Below the pieces are notes generated by a model. That model did not search any database, had not been told where the DNA came from, and was given only the letters and a program-made list of their open reading frames with translations. From Rhodanobacter panaciterrae (lineage in GTDB: Bacteria; Pseudomonadota; Gammaproteobacteria; Xanthomonadales; Rhodanobacteraceae): a DNA stretch of 64,000 nt. The DNA lies in the NCBI RefSeq assembly GCF_014651895.1, contig NZ_BMXT01000001.1:1240001-1304000 (forward strand), read 5' to 3'. The translations under genes and the position numbers were made by a program. Positions 19,624 to 26,892 of this stretch are shown in pieces. Every line of letters starts with the position of its first letter. The first letter of the stretch is position 1.

Positions 19624-20321
19624 GGCGCGGTGTCGACCAGCACCAGCTCGGCATCCTCGATCGCGGTGATGCGCAACGCTTTCTCGTCGCGAATCGCCGC
19701 GCCATCACGGGTATCGAGCCGGATGCCGTTGATCTCCACCGACCCGGTGGATGGGACCAGGTACGCGTAGCGGCCGTCAGCCAACGCGTAGTCGACGGTG
19801 TCGCCGGCCTTCAGTGTGGCGCCGAGTACGCGCGCGTCGGTGCGCAACGGCAATGCCTCGGTGTCTTACTTGAAGCCGCTGGCCAGCGCCACGAACTTGC
19901 CCGAACGCTCGCCCTTCGGAAACGGCCGCGCGCCCCACGCTGGCGGCTGGCCGCTTTCGTCGGGAATGATCCAGATCTGGAAGATGCGCGTAGTGCCGGG
20001 TTCCACGTTGTACTCGGAGTGGGTAATGCCGCTGCCGGCACTCATCACCTGCACGTCGCCGGCTTCGGTACGGCCCTCGTTGCCGAGGCTGTCGCGATGG
20101 GTGATCGCGCCTTCGCGCACGTAGGTGATGATCTCCATGTTCGCGTGCGGATGCGGCGGAAAGCCACTCTGCGACGCGATGGTGTCGTCGTTCCACACGC
20201 GCAGCGCGCCCCAGCCCATGCGGCCGGCATCGTTGTAGCTGGCGAACGAGAAATGATGTTTCGCCTTGAGCCAGCCGTGGTCGGCTCCGCCCAGGCGGTC
20301 GAAGGGTCTGCGTTCAATCAT
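19620..20321 (-). pseudogene. pirin-family protein interrupted by an in-frame stop
   Basis: Read from ATG 20321, the frame gives 151 residues of a YhaK/quercetinase-type pirin. The metal-binding set sits in the first cupin (HPHANMEIITYV, GSGITHSEYN). A TAA at 19868-19866 follows ASGFK. The same frame continues without shift as DTEALPLRTDARVLGATLKAGD and on to the natural stop at 19620. The 233-codon total equals the length of intact YhaK-like pirins. A single substitution therefore truncates the protein and removes the second cupin. It may be a recent pseudogene, a sequencing error or, less likely, readthrough. Intact pirins are nuclear-type cupins with quercetinase or redox-linked roles. Confidence 0.85.
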
Positions 20322-20602
20322 GGCGGTGGCCTCCTAACGATGTGCCGGCATGGACAAGTACGCCAAGATAGATCGGATGCGTTGGCGAACACAGGCACAA
20401 CGTTTGAACGGACTGTTGCTGGATTGAGTCATCCGTGCCGGATGAGGCGAGACAAACCGCGTTGGAATGTTGGTTCGTAAGCGACGGAAATTGCGCAAGT
20501 TTTGACGCTTAATTCGCAAATTAAAACGATCTTATCGTGCCGGTTGCGCCCGCCATTGACACCTGCGTACATTCGCCGTTTATCACTCGGGGGAGTGTGC
20601 TT
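20322..20602. promoter_or_regulatory. divergent intergenic region, pirin / M28 peptidase
   Basis: 281 bp between divergent genes, with an AT-rich centre around 20490-20535. GGGGGAG at 20589-20595 serves the GTG start of the peptidase. A TTGACA at 20563-20568 lies too close to the start codon to be a clear -35. No confident promoter was identified. Confidence 0.35.
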
Positions 20603-22261
20603 GTGTATCGTTTGTTGCTGGTGGCCGTCATCAGTCTGTTTCTCTTTGCTTGCCATCATCATTCGGCCAGCAATCGGAACGGCGGCTACGGCAATGCGGT
20701 GTTTTCGCCCGGCATCATCGAAGCCGATGTGAGTCAGCACGTGAGGGTGCTGGCCTCCGATGCGTTCGAGGGCCGTGCACCAGGCAGCAAGGGTGAGCAG
20801 CGCACTACCGAGTATCTGATCCAGCAGTTTCAGCGCATCGGCCTGCAGCCAGGCAATCACGGCAGTTGGCTGCAGGCCGTGCCGTACGTGCAAGCCACGT
20901 TGCAGCATGCTGATCAATCGCAGCTTGCGATCGATGGCGGCAAGGGAAAGTCCGTATTGAGCTTCGGCAGCGACATGGTGGTCGGTTCGCCGGCGGACGA
21001 ACCGCATGTCGAAATCAAGGACTCGCCGATCGTCTTTGTCGGCTACGGCGTCGATGCCCCTGAGCAGCAATGGAACGATTATGCCGGCCTCGATTTCAAG
21101 GGCAAGACGGTGGTGATACTGGTCAACGATCCAGGCTGGGGGAGCCAGGATCCGATGCTGTTCAAGGGTCGAGAGCTTACCTGGTACGACCATTGGACCA
21201 GCAAGTTCGAGGCGGCCGTGCGCCACGGTGCCGCAGCGGCCTTCATCGTTCACGACACGGCGGCAGCGGGTTACCCGTGGAATGTGGTGCAAACCGGTTG
21301 GAGCAGCCCGCGCTTCAGTCTGCCGGCCAGCGAGGATGCAACGCCACGCCTGCCAATCGCTGGCTGGCTGACTACCGCGGCGGCGAGAAAGCTATTTTAC
21401 GATGCTGGTGCCGATTTCGATGCGCTGAAGAAAAATGCCGACGTGCGTGGCTTCAAGCCGGTCGAGCTGGACGCCAAGGCCAGCATCGCGATCGACAGCA
21501 CGATCGTCCGTGGCCAATCGCACAACGTGATCGGAGAACTGCCAGGCAGCTTGCGCCCGTACGAAGCGATCATCTATTCCGCGCACTGGGATCATCTCGG
21601 TCGGGATGACAAAAATATCTATCACGGTGCGGTGGATAACGCCTCGGGTGTGGCCGGCATGCTGGAGATCGCCGAGGCGTTCGCGCATCGACGGCCGAAA
21701 CCACAGCGCACGATCCTGTTCATGGCGCTGACGATGGAGGAATCAGGTCTGCTCGGCTCGCACTACTATGTCAACCATCCGGTGGTGCCGCTGGATCTGA
21801 CTCTGGCCGATCTCGACATGGACGCGTTGACGGTGATCGGCCCCAGCCGCGATATAGCGGTCATCGGTTATGGCCAGTCGCAGCTGGACGACTATCTCGC
21901 CGAAGGTGCACGGAAGCAGCGGCGGATCGTCGCGCCGGACGTAGTGCCGAAACCGGGTTTCTTCGCACGCTCCGGCCAGTTCAACTTCGCCAAGGCCGGT
22001 GTGCCGGTGCTGTATGCGCGTTCAGGCTTTGATCTGCTCGACGGCGGCGTAACCGCGGGTCGCAAGGCCTACGAGGACTACATCACGAATCGTTACCACC
22101 AGCCCGCCGATGCATTCGATCCGAACTGGGATCTGCGCGGCATGGTGCAGGACCTGCGGGTGCTCTACATGGTCGGCAGCAAACTCGCCAAGGGAAATGC
22201 TCCGTTCCCGCAATGGAAGCCGGGCAGCGATTTCAGACGCCCCGGTGCGGAAGCGAAGTGA
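20603..22261 (+). CDS. M28-family zinc aminopeptidase, lipoprotein
   Basis: 552 residues from GTG 20603, chosen because GGGGGAG lies 7 bp upstream and because it begins a compact lipoprotein signal (VYRLLLVAVISLFLFAC, lipobox LFAC). A PA-like insert separates the N-terminal part from the M28 catalytic core. The di-zinc ligands are visible in AHWDHLG, VDNASG, MEESGLLGS, DLDMDA and the final YHQPAD. Members cleave N-terminal residues from peptides in the periplasm or at the outer membrane. An upstream ATG at 20537 would place a hydrophilic extension before the signal and is unlikely. Confidence 0.88.
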   Translation: MYRLLLVAVISLFLFACHHHSASNRNGGYGNAVFSPGIIEADVSQHVRVLASDAFEGRAPGSKGEQRTTEYLIQQFQRIGLQPGNHGSWLQAVPYVQATLQHADQSQLAIDGGKGKSVLSFGSDMVVGSPADEPHVEIKDSPIVFVGYGVDAPEQQWNDYAGLDFKGKTVVILVNDPGWGSQDPMLFKGRELTWYDHWTSKFEAAVRHGAAAAFIVHDTAAAGYPWNVVQTGWSSPRFSLPASEDATPRLPIAGWLTTAAARKLFYDAGADFDALKKNADVRGFKPVELDAKASIAIDSTIVRGQSHNVIGELPGSLRPYEAIIYSAHWDHLGRDDKNIYHGAVDNASGVAGMLEIAEAFAHRRPKPQRTILFMALTMEESGLLGSHYYVNHPVVPLDLTLADLDMDALTVIGPSRDIAVIGYGQSQLDDYLAEGARKQRRIVAPDVVPKPGFFARSGQFNFAKAGVPVLYARSGFDLLDGGVTAGRKAYEDYITNRYHQPADAFDPNWDLRGMVQDLRVLYMVGSKLAKGNAPFPQWKPGSDFRRPGAEAK

Positions 22262-22675
22262 TTCCAACAGGGGTGCGGCGGCGGATGGCCGCGCTCCTCC
22301 AAGAGCTTCCAGACGACGAGTGTTGAAGCTGTCCATCGTCCTTTGACACATGACCTTTGGCCCTTCGACAGATAACCCGATGCACATAGGCTGTGGCAGC
22401 GAGCCGGTATGTGGCTTTTAGTAACTGCAGGGGGAGTGGCCGAGGGCGCAGAACAGAACGGTACAGAGTCCAACTGCTAGCCAGACGCATGTCGGGTAGA
22501 GAGCCTAACTACTTATGCCCATTTCGGAACGCCGCGGCTCTGCGCACGCGAGTACATGGGGACAAATAGCAAATACACGGTAGTAAACCGAAGCCGACTT
22601 GAAAATCACCTTGCGCACGAATCCGGTCGGCAGCTTCGATTCAACGGATAGCCACTTATGAAATCAGGGAGTTCC
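22262..22675. other. 414-bp intergenic region, no gene recognised
   Basis: Base composition is lower in GC than its neighbours, especially 22500-22650. No ORF with a convincing start, no tRNA and no repeat were recognised. It must contain the promoter of the small exported protein that follows; AGGGAG at 22666-22671 is that gene's ribosome binding site. Confidence 0.4.
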
Positions 22676-23071
22676 ATGAAAAGCAGCAGGCACCTCGAAA
22701 TCAACCATCCAAAACGCCGCGTGAGTTTCTCCGCGTGGGGTCTTGCCATCGCAATCGTTCTGGGCGTCTATGGCGCGGTGGGGTCCACCACTGTTCATGC
22801 GCAAGCTACCTCCGGCAAGATTTTTGGATGGGCGCCAGCAGGTGAAACCATCACAGCGCGCAGCACATCCGGTGTCAATCGTCACTCCAAGGTAAATGCT
22901 GCGGGCCGTTACACCATCGGGTCGCTGCCCATGGGCGTTTACACGGTAGCGCTGGAGAAGGATGGAAACGCCGTCGACACACGCTCGAAAATCAAGCTTG
23001 CCGCGGGCGGGGGGGCTGAGGTTGATTTTGCCTGTCCCCACGACCAATGCGCAGAGTCTGCAAACAACTAG
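22676..23071 (+). CDS. small exported protein with a carboxypeptidase-regulatory-like domain
   Basis: 131 residues from ATG 22676, which has AGGGAG 4 bp upstream. The ATG at 22658 is an alternative. A signal peptide (AWGLAIAIVLGVYGAV, cleavage near VHA-QA) is followed by one beta-sandwich-like domain (GETITARSTSGVNRHSKVNA, AAGRYTIGSLPMGVYTVALEKDG). This resembles the N-terminal domain of Oar-like TonB-dependent receptors. Here the domain stands alone with no plug or barrel, so it may be a remnant of such a receptor or a free-standing periplasmic adhesin-like protein. Moderate confidence in coding, low in function. Confidence 0.7.
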   Translation: MKSSRHLEINHPKRRVSFSAWGLAIAIVLGVYGAVGSTTVHAQATSGKIFGWAPAGETITARSTSGVNRHSKVNAAGRYTIGSLPMGVYTVALEKDGNAVDTRSKIKLAAGGGAEVDFACPHDQCAESANN

Positions 23072-23101
23072 CCCTGCAATAATACTTGCTTGTCACGCGA
23101 G

Positions 23102-23141
23102 CCATGACTATCCGGCGCTGAAAAGCGAGGGATAGTCATGG
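23102..23141. terminator. strong compound hairpin between convergent genes
   Basis: CCATGACTATCC (23102-23113) pairs perfectly with GGATAGTCATGG (23130-23141). Inside, CGCT and AGCG (23116-23127) form a second stem closed by a GAAA tetraloop, separated from the outer stem by a GG/AG internal loop. It lies between the convergent small exported protein and SDR genes. No clear U-tract follows on either side, so the terminator role is inferred from position and symmetry. Confidence 0.5.
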
Positions 23142-23175
23142 TCCGTTTTGAATTGCAAACAGACGTCAAACCATT

Positions 23176-24765
23176 TCACCAATCCGTCGGTCGATAGTCC
23201 TTCAGGAACTGTCCCCACACGTGCTCGCCGGTGTTGATGCCGCTGATGATCGGATCGACGATGCGCGCGGCGCCGTCGACGATGTCCAGCGGTGGATGGA
23301 AGCGTTCCTCGGCAACCTTGCGCGCGGCCAGTGCCGCCGGATCCTCGTCGGTCACCCAGCCGGTGTCGACGCTGTTCATGTGGATGCCGTCGTTGTGATA
23401 GTCGGTGGCCGAGGTGCGCGTCATCATGTTGAGCGCGGCCTTGGCCATGTTGGTGTGCGGATGCCGGGTGGTCTTGAAGTTGCGGTAAAACTGGCCTTCC
23501 ATCGCCGACACGTTGACGATGTGCTTGTCGCGTTCGGGGGTGCGCAGCATCAGCGGCTTCAGGCGCGCGTTGATGATGAAGGGTGCGATCGCATTGACCA
23601 GCTGCACCTCCAGCAATTCCACCGACGGCACTTCGGCCATCAGCAAGCGCCATGAGTTGCGCTCGCGCAGATCGACCTGCTGCAGATCCTGGTCGAGCCG
23701 GCCTTCGGGGAACAGGTGGCTCTGCGCCAGCAGCTCCTCCGGCAGCAACGGCACCTGCGACAGCTCCGCGGCGCGGGTCAGACCGGGGACGTGCGAGTCA
23801 CGCCCGGCGAGCGTGAGCGCCGGTGCTTCGGCTTCCGGCAGGATGTGCGAACTGCGCAAGCCCTCGTAGTGGCCGACCAGCGTGCGCACATGTTCCGGCA
23901 TGTCGTGCAGCGCGGCGGTCTCGCCTTCCATCATGTGCGCGTAGAAGTCCGGCGGACGGCGCACGGTCTGGCAGGCGTTGTTGATGATGAAGTCCAGTCG
24001 CGGCCGCGTGGCAACCAGTTCCTGGCAGAACGCTTCCACACTCGGCGTATGGCGCAGGTCGAGCCCGTACACCTGCAGGCGATGGCCCCATTCGGCGAAG
24101 TCCGGTTCCTCCGCGTAACGCGCGGCCGAGTCGCGCGGAAAGCGCGTGGTCACGATCAGTTCCGCACCGGCACGCAGCAATTTCAGGCCGGCCTGATAGC
24201 CGATCTTCACGCGACCGCCAGTCAGCAGTGCGACGCGTCCGCGCAGATCGACCAGTTCGGTGCGCTTTGCATAGTTGAACGCGGCGCAAGCGGGGCACAG
24301 CTGGTCGTAGAAAAAGTGAATCGTCGAGTACTTCTGCTTGCACACATAGCAGTGCTTCGGCTCGATCGACTCGCGCGGCTGCGCGGCGTCGGCTTCGGGC
24401 TTGATGTCATGCGGTTCAAATCCCAGCGGCGCATGCACATTCGGCGTGGTGAACACCGGCCGGCGGCGCAGCTCGCGGATGCCGGTCTGGTTGAGTACCG
24501 CGTCCTCGGCCTGGATCCTCGACGCATGCCGCGCCTTCTCGGCCGCTTTCAGCTTGATCCGGCGTGCGCCGGGATCGGGATGGTAGAGCTGCGCCACCGC
24601 CTGATGCAGCCGCTGGCGATCAGCCGCCGGCAACTGGTCCAGCAGTTGCCGATCGGCCGCAACCGATTCCAACAGCTCCGCTGCGGCGCGCAGGCGCTCA
24701 AGCAGTGCGGTATCTGCGTCGTCCGGCAGGGGCGGGGTGGCCGTCGTGATCGTCAAGAGTCTCAT
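23176..24765 (-). CDS. SDR-family oxidoreductase with N-terminal four-cysteine module
   Basis: 529 residues, twice the length of a classical SDR. The first ~150 residues are helical and contain CYVC and CPAC pairs about 20 residues apart (a zinc-ribbon-like site). The SDR domain follows: a variant nucleotide motif TGGRVKIG, an acceptable NNA motif (INNACQTV) and NVSAMEG at the catalytic Ser strand. At the YxxxK position the sequence is HTNMAKAALN, so Lys is present but the expected Tyr is Thr. The family occurs in bacteria and fungi and I know of no assigned reaction. It may be a non-classical or inactive SDR. Divergent from the hypothetical gene at 25 kb. Confidence 0.8.
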   Translation of the reverse strand: MRLLTITTATPPLPDDADTALLERLRAAAELLESVAADRQLLDQLPAADRQRLHQAVAQLYHPDPGARRIKLKAAEKARHASRIQAEDAVLNQTGIRELRRRPVFTTPNVHAPLGFEPHDIKPEADAAQPRESIEPKHCYVCKQKYSTIHFFYDQLCPACAAFNYAKRTELVDLRGRVALLTGGRVKIGYQAGLKLLRAGAELIVTTRFPRDSAARYAEEPDFAEWGHRLQVYGLDLRHTPSVEAFCQELVATRPRLDFIINNACQTVRRPPDFYAHMMEGETAALHDMPEHVRTLVGHYEGLRSSHILPEAEAPALTLAGRDSHVPGLTRAAELSQVPLLPEELLAQSHLFPEGRLDQDLQQVDLRERNSWRLLMAEVPSVELLEVQLVNAIAPFIINARLKPLMLRTPERDKHIVNVSAMEGQFYRNFKTTRHPHTNMAKAALNMMTRTSATDYHNDGIHMNSVDTGWVTDEDPAALAARKVAEERFHPPLDIVDGAARIVDPIISGINTGEHVWGQFLKDYRPTDW

Positions 24766-25052
24766 CCGTCGTGAGTGGGGCGGGGCGCAGGCGCGCCTCC
24801 GTTACAGGTGGCAGGCCAGCATCGCCGGTCGCCAACCGCGTATTTTGCCTGTTCCGGCCGGACTTCGGGGAAAACGGGTCACGCAGCGCGGGTGCAACGG
24901 CAGCCATAACGGCGCATTCGCCGCAACCACGAGGTGCAAATACTGCAGACCACCGCACATTACGATGGCATGACTCATGCAAAAGTGGCGTCGTGGCTAT
25001 CCAGGCGGGATGGCATGAATATCCGGGGTATGGCGTAGCGGAGTTTCGCGTC
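24766..25052. promoter_or_regulatory. divergent intergenic region, SDR / hypothetical
   Basis: 287 bp between divergent genes. An open frame runs through it in the frame of the downstream gene, but its composition and lack of a ribosome binding site argue that it is not translated. No operator or promoter was recognised with confidence. Confidence 0.3.
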
Positions 25053-26183
25053 ATGACTACCCATAGCGACGAAGGTTGTTTCGTGAGTTTGCAAGTAGCA
25101 GTTGCCAAGAATGTGCAGGTGGCCGTACCGGCCCCATCCGTCGTTATTTCAATCCCGGCTGTTGACCTCATGCTGGGGAATTTGCCCACCGCACATCGTG
25201 CTCTGCCGATCGGGCGCCGGATTGCCGGGCAGGGCTGTCATGGCGCGAAAAAGTTTGCCGGCATGCGTTGGGTCTCGCACGCGCCTCGTATCCGCTTTGT
25301 CTACTTCCCGATGGCCGACGGCGATGATCGCTGGACGACCTGTCATCAACATCTGGTCATTGCCGAAGTGCTGCTGGATCGTGTGCTGGCCGCCCATACG
25401 GCCGGGCTTCGTTCGATGGTCCCTGCGCTCGACCATGCCGCCGAGGCGCGTGCGCTGGTGCGACCGCCGCGCGGACTGTTCCATGCGGCCACGCTGGAGT
25501 ACCGCCGCTGGTATCACGCAGACGGCACGACGCGCGCGCAACCGCTGACCCAGGAAGCGCTCGCCATGCAGTTGGCGGTTGCCGATGGCCTGTCGATGGA
25601 AGAGGCACGGCATCGTGCCGCCCGTCGCTCGCATGCGCTACCCGCGGCAGATCAGGCGTGGCTGATCGATCGCCGCAACACCTCGCTGCAGCAGCGTCCG
25701 CTCAATCAGACGGAGTTCCATACCCTGGTCAACGCGATCGACGGCGTCTGGCAGAGTTGCGCTGGCACATCGCATGGTGAGCGCGCGAATCGCCAGATCG
25801 CGTTGCGCGTCGCGGCGATGCTGGGCAACCTGCTGGACGAATACGTAGCCTCGCCATTCAAGGTCGACGCCCTGGCGCAGGCCTTCACCGAACGTCATCT
25901 CGGTCACTTGCGCCAGACCATCGAGAATTCACGCCAGGCCGAGTCCACCTCGGGCGTCCTGCTGACTGGTCCCAAGGCATGGTTCGCCGCCAAGTCCGCA
26001 CGGATGCGTGCCGAACACCAGATCGGGCTGGCCATGTCGCCGACCGCATTCCCGGCACTGCAACTGACCGTGCGCCCCGTAATCGCCGTCGTAGGCGGTC
26101 GGCTGCGCACTTTCGTGCACGGCTGGCGTCGCGGCGACTCAAGCGTTACGCAGCTTGCCACGGACTTCTCCGCGTTCGGTTGA
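25053..26183 (+). CDS. hypothetical protein
   Basis: 376 residues from ATG 25053. A GTG at 25083 preceded by GAAGG is an equally good start (366 residues). No signal peptide, membrane segment or known motif was seen. The middle is rich in Arg, Ala, His and Trp and looks alpha-helical (ARALVRPPRGLFHAATLEYRRWYHADG). The C-terminus ends in TFVHGWRRGDSSVTQL. GC content and codon use are like the neighbours, so it appears native. It precedes the ECF sigma factor and kinase with 139 bp between. No function can be assigned. Confidence 0.6.
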   Translation: MTTHSDEGCFVSLQVAVAKNVQVAVPAPSVVISIPAVDLMLGNLPTAHRALPIGRRIAGQGCHGAKKFAGMRWVSHAPRIRFVYFPMADGDDRWTTCHQHLVIAEVLLDRVLAAHTAGLRSMVPALDHAAEARALVRPPRGLFHAATLEYRRWYHADGTTRAQPLTQEALAMQLAVADGLSMEEARHRAARRSHALPAADQAWLIDRRNTSLQQRPLNQTEFHTLVNAIDGVWQSCAGTSHGERANRQIALRVAAMLGNLLDEYVASPFKVDALAQAFTERHLGHLRQTIENSRQAESTSGVLLTGPKAWFAAKSARMRAEHQIGLAMSPTAFPALQLTVRPVIAVVGGRLRTFVHGWRRGDSSVTQLATDFSAFG

Positions 26184-26322
26184 ACGTCGGCCACGAGAAT
26201 CAGCCGGCGCTGCGATAGCCTCCACTGAGACTCACGCCAGAGCTATCGATAGCACTCCGACGCCCCGGCGGAGGCGTACCATGCGGCGGTGGAAGCCTGC
26301 ATCTGCATGGAGGTGTTCCGTT

Positions 26323-26853
26323 ATGCCCGATACCCGGCAGGTGCCCACCGTCCATTCGACGGATGTGCTGTTTATCACGGTCTACGCGCGCCTCAAGGCG
26401 ATGGCTGCGCGACAACTGGCCGGTCGTCGCAATGCCACCCTGGATACCACCGAGCTGGTGCACGAGCTGTATTTGCGCATGGGCCAGCGTCAGGCGTTGC
26501 AGTTCGAGCATCCGGCCCAGTTTTTCAGCTATGCCGCGCGCGCCATGCGCCACCTGCTGATCAATCGCGCACGCGACCGCCTGCGCCTTTGCGCCGGCGG
26601 CCAATGGATGCGGGTCACGCTCGACGATCACAATCTGAAACTGGCGCTCGACACTGCCGAGCAGGCACTGGCACTGGACGCCGCGCTGGACACGCTCGAG
26701 CAGACCGATGCGCGTGCGGCCCAGGTGGTGGAGCTGCGCTTCTTCGCCGGACTCAGCCTGGAGCAGGTCGGCGAAACCCTTGGGCTGGCTCGGCGCACCA
26801 TCGACCGCGACTGGCGCTTCGCCCGCGCGTTCATCAAGGCACGCATGGAATAA
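26323..26853 (+). CDS. ECF-type RNA polymerase sigma factor (TIGR02999-like)
   Basis: 176 residues. Sigma region 2 covers about 15-85 (LKAMAARQLAGRR, TTELVHELYLRMG, FFSYAARAMRHLLINRARDR). Region 4 has the helix-turn-helix VVELRFFAGLSLEQVGETLGLARRTIDRDWRFARAFI. This subgroup of ECF factors is regularly encoded beside a Ser/Thr kinase, as here: the kinase starts 39 bp downstream. In characterised relatives of Xanthomonas and Vibrio the kinase activates the sigma factor by phosphorylation. No anti-sigma factor gene is present, in keeping with that model. ATG 26323 fits the usual N-terminus; an open upstream extension is unlikely. Confidence 0.9.
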   Translation: MPDTRQVPTVHSTDVLFITVYARLKAMAARQLAGRRNATLDTTELVHELYLRMGQRQALQFEHPAQFFSYAARAMRHLLINRARDRLRLCAGGQWMRVTLDDHNLKLALDTAEQALALDAALDTLEQTDARAAQVVELRFFAGLSLEQVGETLGLARRTIDRDWRFARAFIKARME

Positions 26854-26892
26854 AAGGTCGCAATTGGCGCGCAGCTGGGGTTTATCGAAGGC

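Noticed and set aside
20563-20588. TTGACA-17-TTTATC promoter for the M28 peptidase
   Set aside because: The -10 match is poor, and the transcript would begin inside the ribosome binding site.
24771-25052. N-terminal extension of the 25-kb hypothetical protein
   Set aside because: Arg-rich, no start signal, and it occupies the divergent promoter region.
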